A stretch of 64,000 nucleotides of DNA from Embleya scabrispora (GTDB lineage Bacteria; Actinomycetota; Actinomycetes; Streptomycetales; Streptomycetaceae). This document shows, piece after piece, positions 43,290-51,963 of the stretch. Both the position numbers and the translations under genes were made by a program. Under the pieces are notes generated by a model. The model was given only the letters and a program-made list of their open reading frames with translations, ran no database searches and was not told the DNA's origin. Each line of letters starts with the position of its first letter. Positions within the stretch are counted from its first letter, which is position 1. The DNA is taken from assembly GCF_002024165.1 (NCBI RefSeq), contig NZ_MWQN01000002.1, positions 372,001 through 436,000 of the forward strand, written 5' to 3'.

Positions 43290-43402
43290 GGCGGAGGCAC
43301 GCGCGGGAGAAGGCGGTACGGATGTGCGGATGCACCGATGAGTTTTCCCGGCCCGCACGGTCCACCCTCCGAGGACTCGAACCGCATCCAGAGGAGCACC
43401 CC

Positions 43403-43996
43403 ATGACCGTGGATCTGCACTCGCCGGCCGCGACCGTCGCCCGTCTCGCGGCGGACCTGCCGGACGACCGGCTGGACGATCCGACCCCGTGTGCGAACTA
43501 CGCGGTTCGGGATCTGCTCTCCCATCTGGTCGGCCTGACCATCGCGTTCCGCGGCGCGGGCCGCAAGGATCTGGGCCCGACCACCGCCACCGCCCCGCCC
43601 GCGAAGATGCCCGACCTCGATCCGGACTGGCGCACGATCCTGCCGCGCGAGCTGGACGAACTCGTGGCCGTCTGGCGGCGGCCGGACGCGTGGGAGGGAA
43701 TGACCCAGGCCGGCGGGGTGACCCTGCCCGCCGAGGTCATGGGACTCGTCGCACACAACGAACTCCTGCTGCACGGGTGGGACCTGGCCCGCGCGCTGGG
43801 CCGTGAGTACACCGTGGACACGGCGAACCTGGAGGCCTCGTTGGTCTTCCTCACCCCGGCCCAGGCGGCGGCCGACCCCGATCTCCCCGACCCGGACGCC
43901 ATCTTCGCGCCCCCGGTGGCGGTTCCCGCGGACGCGCCGCTGCTCGACCGGGTGGTCGCCATGGCCGGCCGCAGCCCGTCGTGGCAGCCGGCGTAG
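43403..43996 (+). CDS. TIGR03086-type metal-binding DinB/MDMPI-like protein
   Basis: A 197-residue four-helix protein of the mycothiol-dependent maleylpyruvate isomerase N-terminal/DinB superfamily. DLPDDRLDDPTPCANYAVRDLLSHLVG contains the first metal-binding His, and AHNELLLHGWDLARALG the later HxxxH-type pair. Members are mycothiol-dependent enzymes or metal-binding proteins of unknown substrate, common in actinobacteria. GAGGAG lies 6 bases before the ATG. Stands alone. Confidence 0.85.
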   Translation: MTVDLHSPAATVARLAADLPDDRLDDPTPCANYAVRDLLSHLVGLTIAFRGAGRKDLGPTTATAPPAKMPDLDPDWRTILPRELDELVAVWRRPDAWEGMTQAGGVTLPAEVMGLVAHNELLLHGWDLARALGREYTVDTANLEASLVFLTPAQAAADPDLPDPDAIFAPPVAVPADAPLLDRVVAMAGRSPSWQPA

Positions 43997-44060
43997 GCGC
44001 GCCGCACGCCGGGGACGCGCCGCAGGCCACGGCCGCGCCGCAGCCGGACCACCGGTGCGC

Positions 44061-44924
44061 TCAGCAACCGCTCGCCGCCGCGTCCGCCACCCGCTCGCGC
44101 GCCTCGGCCAGGTCCGCCTCGGTCGGCGCGTCGTCCTGGGTCAGCCGCAGGCGCCAGTAGCCCGCGAACTCGACCGCCCCCCTGGCCAGCCCGCGCTCGT
44201 CGACCAGGTGCCGGCGCAGCGCCCGGACCGTCCCCGCCTCACCCGCCAACCAGGCCCGGGTCGACCCCTCCGGCAACCGGGCGGCCCGTAGCGCCGCCGG
44301 CAGCAGATCACCGTGCCCGGCCGGCACCGCGCCGCGATGCAGCCAGTGCGTGGTGAGCCGGGCCCGGGAGAAGAAACGTTGCTCCTCGGCCGCGTCCACC
44401 ACCTCCGCGTACACGATCGCGTGCGTGGCCTCGGGCAACGCCGCCAGGATCGAGCCGATGGCGGGCAGCGCGGTCTCGTCGCCGACCAGCAGATACGTGT
44501 CGGCGGTGCCGAGCGGCCGGGCGTAGGCCGCCGAAGGGCCGTAGCGGGCGAGGACGTCGCCGGGGCACGCCGTCTCGGCCCAGCGGGTCGCCGGCCCGGC
44601 GTCCGGGTGCAGCACGAAGTCGACGTCGATCGCGGCGCGTTCGGGGTGGTGGGCGCGGACCGTGTAGCTGCGCATCCAGGGGCGTTCGGCCTCGGGGATG
44701 GCCAGGAACGCCCCGTACCACCGCCCGAGGTCGTCCGGATCCTCCTGCGGCAGCAGCGGCGCGTGTTGTCCGGGGCGTGGGAAGCACAGTTTGAGCTGTT
44801 GATCGGGCCAGGTCGCGAAGTCGTCGCCCAGCCCCTCACCGGTGAAGCTCACGCGCGTCATGCGCGGGGTGATCCGGGTGACCTCGGTGACGTGGAGAAG
44901 AGAAACGAGCGGTGATCCGCCCAT
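44061..44924 (-). CDS. Siderophore-interacting protein (SIP/ViuB family flavin reductase)
   Basis: A 287-residue FAD- and NAD(P)H-dependent ferric-siderophore reductase. The FAD-binding segment is MRSYTVRAHHPERAAIDVDFVLH, the cofactor-stabilising YLLVGDETALPAIGSILAAL is the NAD(P)H part, and AGEAGTVRALRRHLVDERG plus FAGYWRLRLTQDD are typical SIP motifs. It reduces imported Fe(III)-siderophore to release iron in the cytoplasm. ATG at 44924 is chosen for its GGGGG. A further ATG at 44939 lacks a ribosome site. An iron-box-like sequence lies about 50 bases upstream. No siderophore transport genes are adjacent. Confidence 0.9.
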   Translation of the reverse strand: MGGSPLVSLLHVTEVTRITPRMTRVSFTGEGLGDDFATWPDQQLKLCFPRPGQHAPLLPQEDPDDLGRWYGAFLAIPEAERPWMRSYTVRAHHPERAAIDVDFVLHPDAGPATRWAETACPGDVLARYGPSAAYARPLGTADTYLLVGDETALPAIGSILAALPEATHAIVYAEVVDAAEEQRFFSRARLTTHWLHRGAVPAGHGDLLPAALRAARLPEGSTRAWLAGEAGTVRALRRHLVDERGLARGAVEFAGYWRLRLTQDDAPTEADLAEARERVADAAASGC

Positions 44925-44973
44925 GGCGCAAACCCCCATGAATGCGTCGATTGACGACGGTTGGGTGAACCGA

Positions 44974-44990
44974 CTTGGGTAGGTTTAGCA
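44974..44990. promoter_or_regulatory. Possible iron box (DmdR/IdeR-like)
   Basis: TTGGGTAGGTTTAGCAA in an AT-rich promoter before the siderophore-interacting protein gene partly resembles the TTAGGTTAGGCTAACCTAA iron box. Mismatches are several, so this is tentative. Confidence 0.35.
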
Positions 44991-45243
44991 AAAAATCTCG
45001 CAACTTTGTCAAGGCGGTTCCGCGGAAAGATTCGACACCGGGGGATCGGCGCCGGGTGATCGACATCGGCGACCGACGCGGGAGCTCGCACACCCGCGCG
45101 CCCGCAAGGGGTCGAAGGCCGGGCGATACGGTGCCGGGAGAGATCGTCGGGGTGTACGGACGCCGGTGAGCCGCGAACGGGGCGGGTTGCCGGGAGGTCG
45201 CCGCCGATCGGCTCTTTCACGGACCCGAAGGGAACGACGCACC

Positions 45244-46320
45244 ATGACGCCGCACGCGCAGCCCCCGCAGCCCTCGCCCGAGGACACCGTGCTGGTCGAC
45301 CGGATCGGACCGGCGGGCCGGCTCGGTCGGATCACCCTGAACCGGCCGCGCGCGATCAACGCGCTGGACCACCCGATGGTGCGCCGGATCACCGCCGCGC
45401 TCGACGAGTGGGCGCGGGACGACTCCGTCGCGGCCGTACTGATCACCGGCGCCGGCGAGCGCGGGCTGTGTGCGGGCGGGGACATCCGGGCGATCCGCGC
45501 GGACGCGCTCGAGGGCGGCCACGCGGCGCGCGAGTTCTGGCGCGACGAATACCTGCTCAACGCGCGGATAGCGGCGTATCCGAAGCCCTACGTCGCGATC
45601 ATGGACGGTGTGGTGATGGGCGGCGGCGTCGGCGTCTCGGCACACGGCGACGTACGCATCGTCACCGAACGCTCGACGGTGGCCATGCCGGAGACGGGGA
45701 TCGGCTTCGTGCCGGACGTCGGCGGCACCTACCTTCTCTCCCGCGCCCCCGGCGAACTCGGCACCCATCTGGCGCTCACCGCCGGCGCGATCGGCGCCGC
45801 CGACGCCATCTCGTGCGGGCTGGCCGACCACTTCGTACCCTCGGACCGGCTGCCCGCCCTGCTCGACGCGCTGGCCGCCGGCGACCCGGCCGAGGTGGCG
45901 GCCCGCCACGCCGAACCCGCACCCGCCGGCGTGCTGGCCGAGCGGCGCGCCTGGATCGACGCGTGCTACGCGGCGGACGCGGTCGAGGAGATCCTGGACC
46001 GGCTGCTCGACAGCGGCGAACCGGCGGCCAAGGAGGCGGCCGAGGTGATCGCGGCCAAGTCGCCGACGGCGCTGAAGGTGACGCTGGCGGCGCTGCGCCG
46101 GGCGCGGCGGGCCGCGTCGCTCGGGGCGGTGCTGGACCAGGAGTACCGGGTCTCGTGCGCGGCGGTGACCACGCCCGATCTGGTCGAGGGTGTACGGGCG
46201 CAGGTGGTGGACAAGGACCGCCGGCCGCGCTGGTCGCCGGCGACGCTCGCGGAGGTCGGGGCGGCCGACGTGGAGGCGTTCTTCGCGCCGCTCGGGGAGC
46301 GGGAGTTGGGACTGGGCTGA
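45244..46320 (+). CDS. 3-hydroxyisobutyryl-CoA hydrolase (enoyl-CoA hydratase fold)
   Basis: A 358-residue crotonase-fold enzyme. GRITLNRPRAINALDHPMVR, GAGERGLCAGGDIRAI (oxyanion hole), PKPYVAIMDGVVMGGGVGVSAHG and PETGIGFVPDVGGTYLLSR are diagnostic of 3-hydroxyisobutyryl-CoA hydrolases, which are longer than enoyl-CoA hydratases and carry the extra C-terminal region seen here. It would free 3-hydroxyisobutyrate in valine breakdown. A 3-hydroxyisobutyrate-dehydrogenase-like gene lies 28 kb away in the window, not linked. Start at 45244 after GAAGGGAACG. Confidence 0.9.
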   Translation: MTPHAQPPQPSPEDTVLVDRIGPAGRLGRITLNRPRAINALDHPMVRRITAALDEWARDDSVAAVLITGAGERGLCAGGDIRAIRADALEGGHAAREFWRDEYLLNARIAAYPKPYVAIMDGVVMGGGVGVSAHGDVRIVTERSTVAMPETGIGFVPDVGGTYLLSRAPGELGTHLALTAGAIGAADAISCGLADHFVPSDRLPALLDALAAGDPAEVAARHAEPAPAGVLAERRAWIDACYAADAVEEILDRLLDSGEPAAKEAAEVIAAKSPTALKVTLAALRRARRAASLGAVLDQEYRVSCAAVTTPDLVEGVRAQVVDKDRRPRWSPATLAEVGAADVEAFFAPLGERELGLG

Positions 46321-46358
46321 GCAACGCCGGGCGGCGGGCCCGGCCGCGCTCCCCGCGC

Positions 46359-47732
46359 TCAGTGGTGGAAGCCGGGCGCCGCGCCGTCGGTGGGCATCGG
46401 GCCGGAGAGGCGCTCCAGGAAGTCGGTCGCGGCGCGGATGTCGTCGAGCAGGTCCCTGGCCAGGTCCATGCCGAGCCCGTCGCGGACCACGATCCGCTGC
46501 ACGGTCGTGTCGGCCAGATTGTCCGGCATCGGGTAGGCGGGCACCTGCCAGCCCTTCATGCGCAGTCGGTCGGACAGGTCGTACAGGTTCCAGTTGTCGG
46601 TGTGGCCGGGCTTCAGCCGCCACGCGAACACCGGGATGTCGGAGCCGTCGTTCCACAACTCGAACGCGTCCATCGCCCCGATCGAGTCGGCGAGGTGCCG
46701 GGCCACGTCCTGGGACGACTTCTGCACGGCCCGGTAGCCGCTGCGGCCCAGGCGCAGGAATTGGTAGTACTGGAGCAGCACCTGGGCGCCGGGGCGGGAG
46801 AAGTTCAGCGCGAGGCTGGGGGTCTCGCCGCCGAGGTAGCTGACCTTGAAGATCAGGTCCTCCGGAAGCAGGTCGGCGGTGCGCCACACCACCCAGCCCA
46901 GGCCCGGGTAGACCAGGCCGTACTTGTGTCCCGACGTGTTGATCGAGTGCACCCGCTCCAGCCGGAAGTCCCATTCCAGGTCGCTCTGCAGGAACGGCGC
47001 GACCATCGCGCCCGAGGCGCCGTCGACGTGGATCGGCACGTCGAGGCCGGTGTCGCGCTGGATTCGGTCCAGGGCCTCCGCGATCCGCTTCACCGGCTCG
47101 TAGGCCCCCGTGTAGGTGACGCCGAGGATGGCCACCACGCCGATCGTGTTCTCGTCCACGTAGGCGGCCAGGTCGTGGCCGTCGAGGGTGCGGTGCTCCT
47201 CGCTGATCGGGACGAAGCGCGGGGTCACGTCCCAGTAGTTGCAGAACTTCTCCCAGACCACCTGGACCGCCGAGCTCATCACCAGGTTCGGCCGGTCGGT
47301 GGGCTTGCCCGCCGCCCGGCGGGCGTGTTGCCAGCGGCGTTTGAGCGCGAGGCCGGCCAGCATGCACGCCTCGGAGGAGCCGACGGTGGAGGTGCCGATG
47401 GTGTGCGTCGGGTCGGGGGCGTTCCAGAGGCCGGCGAGGATCTTCCAGCAGCGGTCCTCGATGATCGCGGTGTGCGGGTACTCGTCCTTGTCGACCATGT
47501 TCTTGTCGAAGGACTCGGTGTACAGCCGGGCGGCGTACTCGTCCATCCAGGTGCCGACGAAGGTGGCGAGGTTCTGGCGGGCGTTGCCGTCGAGCATCAC
47601 CTCGTCGTGCACGATCCGGTACGCGGTCTCCGGCAACATCTCGCCGATCGGCATCCGGTAGCGCTCCACGGCGACCGCCTCCCCGGGGCGGGCGAAGATC
47701 GGATTGACCGCGACGACGTGCTCCTGCGACAT
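46359..47732 (-). CDS. gadB: Glutamate decarboxylase
   Basis: A 457-residue PLP enzyme of group II decarboxylases, converting glutamate to GABA and CO2. DEYPHTAIIEDRCWKILAGLWNAP, GTSTVGSSEACMLAGLALKRRW, the PLP-associated HVDGASGAMVAPFL and the Schiff-base lysine in SINTSGHKYGLVYPG are all present, and length is normal for GadB. The C-terminal AAPGFHH retains the HH pair used for pH gating in enterobacterial GadB. No glutamate/GABA antiporter gene is adjacent, so an acid-resistance role is uncertain. Start at 47732 (MSQEH) with GAAGGG upstream. Confidence 0.93.
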   Translation of the reverse strand: MSQEHVVAVNPIFARPGEAVAVERYRMPIGEMLPETAYRIVHDEVMLDGNARQNLATFVGTWMDEYAARLYTESFDKNMVDKDEYPHTAIIEDRCWKILAGLWNAPDPTHTIGTSTVGSSEACMLAGLALKRRWQHARRAAGKPTDRPNLVMSSAVQVVWEKFCNYWDVTPRFVPISEEHRTLDGHDLAAYVDENTIGVVAILGVTYTGAYEPVKRIAEALDRIQRDTGLDVPIHVDGASGAMVAPFLQSDLEWDFRLERVHSINTSGHKYGLVYPGLGWVVWRTADLLPEDLIFKVSYLGGETPSLALNFSRPGAQVLLQYYQFLRLGRSGYRAVQKSSQDVARHLADSIGAMDAFELWNDGSDIPVFAWRLKPGHTDNWNLYDLSDRLRMKGWQVPAYPMPDNLADTTVQRIVVRDGLGMDLARDLLDDIRAATDFLERLSGPMPTDGAAPGFHH

Positions 47733-48055
47733 GAACGGCCCTTCGTGGCGAGGTGCGGACTCGCTTCCACGCTCGGCGGGCGGGGGTCCGGCCACAAGCG
47801 GGGCGGCCCGAAAGGGTGGGCGGGGCCTCGGGGGGTGGGCCCTGGGGAGACGGGGCTTAGGGCTCGGGCTCGGGGGACGGGTGCCCGGGCCGTTCCGGGG
47901 CGGCGTGCGGGTATCCCTAGGCAGCCTTAGACCTCTCCGGGGGCCTACTCGGGGCGTAGGGATGGGGCATCCGCCCGATGTCCCGGGGCTGCCTGGGCCG
48001 CGAAGCTGTTACCACGAACCGGGGAGGCCGGGTCGGGGGAAAGCGGGAGACGGTC
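47733..48055. other. Intergenic region, no gene seen
   Basis: About 320 G-rich bases between gadB and a small divergent gene. Promoters for both must lie here. I see runs of GGGGCxx but no confident operator or small gene. Confidence 0.4.
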
Positions 48056-48265
48056 ATGATCGAGTACGAGATGTTCAAGGCGCGCGAGCGGGAGATCCTG
48101 GCGGACGCGGAGCTCGCGGCGCTGCGGCGGACGGCATGGCGGCAGCGGCGGGCCGAGGCCAGGGTGCGCCGGGCCGAGCGGGCGGGAGCGGTGGCGCTCA
48201 CCACGCTCGCGGTCCTCGAACCGGCCCACGACATGCACCGTGGGCTGCACCTGTTGGCGCGGTGA
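48056..48265 (+). CDS. Small highly charged helical protein
   Basis: A 69-residue protein predicted to be mostly one long charged helix: FKAREREILADAELAALRRT, then RQRRAEARVRRAERAG, then a hydrophobic ALTTLAVLEP. ATG preceded by GCGGGAGACGGTC. Similar short Arg/Glu-rich proteins are common in streptomycetes with no known role. No partner gene is evident. Confidence 0.55.
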   Translation: MIEYEMFKAREREILADAELAALRRTAWRQRRAEARVRRAERAGAVALTTLAVLEPAHDMHRGLHLLAR

Positions 48266-48400
48266 ATCATGCTTCCGATGCATGGCGCTCGTCCGCCGGG
48301 CACAGGGGACTCGGCGGGCAGCACGGCATCGGGGACACGGGAGCCGGCGGGGCGGCGCGCGGGGGTCGCCGTTGTCGCGGCGACGGCCCCGCCCCGGCGG

Positions 48401-49156
48401 CTAGGACGCGGGTTCGGGAGCCTTGGGGTCGCGTCGGGTGACCACGATGTGCGCGGTGGGCGGGGCCGGAGGCCGCTCGGGGGTCTCCGGGCGGGGACCG
48501 GCCGTGCGGTCCGGGCCGAATTCCAGGGCGACCACGTGTTCGCGCAGGGCGCGGTCGAGCAGTACGACGGAGGCCGCCTCGGGGACGACCGCGGCGCCCT
48601 GTACGGACAGCGCCAGCAGCAGCCGGGTCAGGCCGCGCCGATGCCGGTCGAAGACCCGGCCGGGCACCCAGCGTCCGCGCTTCTCCTGTCCGGCCAGCGC
48701 GTCGGCGGCGTCCACCGCGAGCAGGACCAGGTGCAGTTCGCGGCGTTGCCGATCGGCGGACCTGGCCAACCACCGGCGCATCCACGATCGGCTGCCGCAG
48801 TCGTGCACGAGGACCGGCCTCCCGCTCCGCACGTGTGCGCGCAGCCGCCTGACGTGTTGCAGCCGCACCCACGGGCGGTACACCGCGTACGGCAACCAGG
48901 GGGGCATCCGATCCTGATACTCGACGTGCGCCGTACGCGGGTCGACCACGACCGCCGATCCGGACCAGCGGTTCAGCAGCGTGCTCTTGCCGCTCCCCGG
49001 CAGCCCGGAGACCACCACGACGGCGCCGGCGGGATATCCCAGGACGGCGGGCCCGTGCGCGCGCCCCCGCAGATCGACGAGCCCGCGCGGTCGCATCAGT
49101 CCACCGGATCCCCCGGCCGGCTCCTCCCCCGCACCCACCCGGTCCGCCCCCTGCAT
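48401..49156 (-). CDS. AAA family P-loop ATPase/kinase-like protein
   Basis: About 250 residues. The P-loop VVVVSGLPGSGKSTLLNRWS is followed by a kinase-like layout: VDPRTAHVEYQDRMP, a strand with VLVHDCGSRSWMRRWLARSA, and RRELHLVLLAVDAADALAGQEKRG. It resembles the zeta-toxin/chloramphenicol-phosphotransferase-like or nucleotide kinase group of small AAA_33 proteins. The C-terminus is Pro-rich and probably disordered. The start is uncertain: 49201, 49156 and 49096 are in frame and the conserved part begins near 49096. The substrate cannot be named. Confidence 0.75.
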   Translation of the reverse strand: MQGADRVGAGEEPAGGSGGLMRPRGLVDLRGRAHGPAVLGYPAGAVVVVSGLPGSGKSTLLNRWSGSAVVVDPRTAHVEYQDRMPPWLPYAVYRPWVRLQHVRRLRAHVRSGRPVLVHDCGSRSWMRRWLARSADRQRRELHLVLLAVDAADALAGQEKRGRWVPGRVFDRHRRGLTRLLLALSVQGAAVVPEAASVVLLDRALREHVVALEFGPDRTAGPRPETPERPPAPPTAHIVVTRRDPKAPEPAS

Positions 49157-49381
49157 CTCGCCCACCGCCACTTCCCCCGCCCGTGCCGCACCCGACGACA
49201 TCCGCCTCCGCCGCGCCCCTCGACGCTTCGGCACAACTCCCCGGCGCGACAGGACCCGCGGTCGGGCGCGACACCAGCGGACATCCTCACAGGTCGCGCC
49301 GCTCGCCGCCCGCTCGGGCCCGCCCACGACTCGACGAGGAGATCGGCACCGCGGCCGGGCCGGTCGACTCCCCGTGGACGC

Positions 49382-50041
49382 CTACCGGTCCCTGACGATC
49401 AGGCCCAGGACCTGGGCGAGCGCCGGGGCCAGGTCGAAGAGCTGGGCGCTGTCCACGGTCGCGCCGCGCAGTGCGTCGATGCCGGACGCGAAGCCGAGCG
49501 CACTCGCCTCGCGCAGATCGACCCTGGTCAGCACCGCGTTGTCGAGGCGGACCCGCTCCAGGGTCGAGCCGGGGAAGCGCAGGTCGGTCAGCGTCGCGCC
49601 GGCGAAGTCCACGTCGCGCAGCAGGCAGTCCACGAAGGAGACCTCGCGCAGCTTGGCCCCGCGCAGGTTGACCGAGTCGAACTTGCAGTTGTGGAAGACC
49701 ACTCGGCGCATCCCCGCACCGAAGACCTCGAGACCGGCCAGGACACACGCGGTGAACTCGGCGTCCATCCACGTCGTTTCCGCGAGGTCGGTGCCGACGA
49801 TGCGGGCGGCGTGCAGCCACACGTCGTCGAATCGGGCACGGCGATAACGACCGCCGTCGAAGCTCACCGAGGAGAAGGCCGACGAGGTGAACGCGGTACC
49901 GCCGCCCTCCACGTCGACGAACACGCCACCGTCGAAGTGTGCGAACTCGTGGTCGCCTTCCCGGTCGAGTTCGCCGTCGAACGCCACGAGCCGGTGGGCG
50001 TATGGCAGTTGGTCGAGGTCACGAGGGGCACGGGCGCGCAT
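49382..50041 (-). CDS. Pentapeptide-repeat protein
   Basis: A 219-residue right-handed quadrilateral beta-helix of A(D/N)LxX repeats: for example SFDGGRYRRARFDDVWLHAA, VVFHNCKFDSVNLRGAKLRE, VSFVDCLLRDVDFAGATLTD, RVRLDNAVLTRVDLREA. Some family members mimic DNA and protect gyrase (Qnr/MfpA), but many have no known target. This one lacks the long loops of Qnr. GGAGG lies before the ATG. A Crp-like site is 216 bases upstream. Confidence 0.87.
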   Translation of the reverse strand: MRARAPRDLDQLPYAHRLVAFDGELDREGDHEFAHFDGGVFVDVEGGGTAFTSSAFSSVSFDGGRYRRARFDDVWLHAARIVGTDLAETTWMDAEFTACVLAGLEVFGAGMRRVVFHNCKFDSVNLRGAKLREVSFVDCLLRDVDFAGATLTDLRFPGSTLERVRLDNAVLTRVDLREASALGFASGIDALRGATVDSAQLFDLAPALAQVLGLIVRDR

Positions 50042-50502
50042 CAGGCATCCTCCACGAACGCATCATCGGGACCGGGTCCCGCGGCTTGCCCGCCCACGAC
50101 CGTCGCCGATCGGGGCGCGGCGGGGCGGGGGTCCATGCCTATCGCGCGACGCCGGGATCCACCGAATCGACACGGTCGTGGGCGCGGCGCACGGCGGTAT
50201 CCGCGACTCCGAGCCGGGCCATCGCCGAATATGACGATATCGTCCCAAAAAGTTTGAGTGATGCAGGTCACATCCCGTCGCATGGAGCCGTGCCACGCGC
50301 TCTCCCGGTCGGCGCTCGGACACCAACTCCTTTGTCTACAAGGCCTGTTCTCGGCGAGTGTCGGCGTCCGGCGGCGGGGGCGACCGGCCCGCGCCGGGTT
50401 CCGTGAGAACGATCGTGCGGCGGACGGGGGCTTACACCATCTCGATCCCGCACGTGCCGAGCGTCGGCGCGGGCGTGTTCGTCGGAGTGTCAGGATTGGG
50501 GG
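50042..50502. other. Divergent promoter region with Crp-like site
   Basis: About 460 bases without a gene between a leftward pentapeptide-repeat gene and a rightward methyltransferase gene. The middle (50225-50345) is distinctly AT-richer and carries the Crp-like palindrome at 50257-50272. No small gene is supported. Confidence 0.5.
50257..50272. promoter_or_regulatory. Crp-type operator
   Basis: AGTGATGCAGGTCACA contains GTGATGCAGGTCAC, an exact fit to the streptomycete Crp motif GTG-N6-GNCAC and a near-perfect fit to TGTGA-N6-TCACA. It is about equidistant from the two divergent genes. Confidence 0.65.
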
Positions 50503-51306
50503 ATGGGTGAAGCCGGCGGGGATCAGGGTTATCTGTTGGACAACCGGCAGGCCGAGGCCGGGGTTCGGTTTCGCGCGCTCGCGGAGTTGTTCGACCCGGT
50601 GACGTTTCGGCACGTGGATCGGCTCGGGATCGGGGCCGGCATGCGGTGTTGGGAGGTGGGCGCCGGCGGGGCCTCGGTGCCGGTGGGGCTGGCCGAGCGG
50701 GTCGGGCCGACGGGGGCGGTGGTCGCCACCGACATCGACGTGTCCTGGACGCGGGACGTCGCCGGCGGTGTGATCGAGGTGTTCACGCACGACGTCGCGG
50801 TCGATCCGCCGCCGACCGGTGGCTTCGACCTGGTGCACGCCCGGCTGGTCCTGATCCACGTCGCCGACCGCGCCGAGGCGCTGCGCCGGATGGTCGAGGC
50901 GCTGCGGCCCGGCGGCGTTCTGCTCGTCGAGGACGCCGACCCGATGTTGCAACCACTGGCGTGCCCGGACGAGTCGGGCCCGGAGCAGCGGCTCGCCAAC
51001 CGACTCCGGTCCGACGTCCGCACCCTGATGGCGGCGCGCGGCGCCGACCTGGCCTATGGCCGGACCCTGCCCCGCCTGCTGCGCGCGGCGGGGCTGGACG
51101 ACGTACGGGCCGACGCGTACTTCCCGATCACCTCGCCGGCGTGTGCCGTACTGGAGGCGGCCACGGTGCGGCAGGTCCGCCATCACCTGGTCGAACAGGG
51201 TCTGGCGGACGACGAGGAGATCGACCGCCACCTGGCCACCATCGCCGCCGGCCGGCTCGACCTGGCCCTGGCGCCGATGATCTCGGCGTGGGGTCGCCGC
51301 CGATAG
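50503..51306 (+). CDS. SAM-dependent class I methyltransferase
   Basis: A 267-residue methyltransferase. YLLDNRQAEAGVRFRALAEL precedes the SAM motif I CWEVGAGGASVPVGLAERVG, with VVATDIDVSW (motif II acidic), FDLVHARLVLIHVADR (motif IV) and ALRPGGVLLVEDAD (motif post-II). It resembles the streptomycete methyltransferases that modify small hydrophobic metabolites. Substrate unknown. Stands alone, divergent from the pentapeptide-repeat gene with a Crp-like site between. Confidence 0.88.
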   Translation: MGEAGGDQGYLLDNRQAEAGVRFRALAELFDPVTFRHVDRLGIGAGMRCWEVGAGGASVPVGLAERVGPTGAVVATDIDVSWTRDVAGGVIEVFTHDVAVDPPPTGGFDLVHARLVLIHVADRAEALRRMVEALRPGGVLLVEDADPMLQPLACPDESGPEQRLANRLRSDVRTLMAARGADLAYGRTLPRLLRAAGLDDVRADAYFPITSPACAVLEAATVRQVRHHLVEQGLADDEEIDRHLATIAAGRLDLALAPMISAWGRRR

Positions 51307-51389
51307 GCCGACCCCGTGCGGTGCGCGTGGGCGTTGTCGTACCGTGGCGTCGTACCGATGAGTATCCTATGGAAACCAAGGAGGCGGGC

Positions 51390-51938
51390 ATGGCCGCGGA
51401 CGGCGGTGTGGTGGCGGTGTCGCGGAGCGGCGGACACACGTTTCGCAAAGGGAATGTCGAGGCCATCCGCCTCCTCGCGGGCCTCGGCGTGGAGGGCGAC
51501 GCCCACCTCGGCGTCACCGTGCAGCACCGATCCCGGGTGGCGGCCGACCCCACGCAGCCCAATCTGCGCCAGGTACACCTGATCCACGCCGAGTTGCACC
51601 GGGAACTGGCCGCCGCCGGATTTCGCGTCGCTCCCGGGGAGTTGGGAGAGAACGTGACCACGCGCGGGATCGACCTGCTCGGCCTGCCCACCGGCACGCT
51701 GCTGCACCTGGGCCCCGAGGCGGTGGTCGAGGTGACCGGACTGCGCAACCCGTGTCCGCAGATCAACACCTTCCGTGCGGGCCTGCTCAAGGAGGTCGTC
51801 GGTCGGGACGAGGCGGGCAACGTGGTGCGCAAGGCGGGCATCATGGGCGTGGTCCGCACCGGCGGCGAGATCCGACCCGGCGACCGCGTCCGGGTCGAGT
51901 TGCCCGCGCCGCCGCACCGTCCCCTCGAACGGGTCTGA
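51390..51938 (+). CDS. MOSC domain protein
   Basis: A 182-residue protein with a MOSC (molybdenum cofactor sulfurase C-terminal) domain: LGVEGDAHLGVTVQHRSRV, PGELGENVTTRGIDLLGLPTG, and the conserved Cys in GLRNPCPQINTF. MOSC proteins carry or transfer sulfur on the molybdenum cofactor. It faces a molybdenum-dependent nitrate reductase gene 25 bases away, which suggests a cofactor connection. ATG at 51390 chosen for the perfect AAGGAGG. An in-frame ATG at 51369 lacks one. Confidence 0.88.
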   Translation: MAADGGVVAVSRSGGHTFRKGNVEAIRLLAGLGVEGDAHLGVTVQHRSRVAADPTQPNLRQVHLIHAELHRELAAAGFRVAPGELGENVTTRGIDLLGLPTGTLLHLGPEAVVEVTGLRNPCPQINTFRAGLLKEVVGRDEAGNVVRKAGIMGVVRTGGEIRPGDRVRVELPAPPHRPLERV

Positions 51939-51963
51939 GCCCGGCGACGCCACCACCCACCGC

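Noticed and set aside
48056-48265. Small charged protein as an antitoxin for the nearby AAA/zeta-like ATPase.
   Set aside because: The genes are convergent, not in operon, and no toxin/antitoxin pairing motif is visible.
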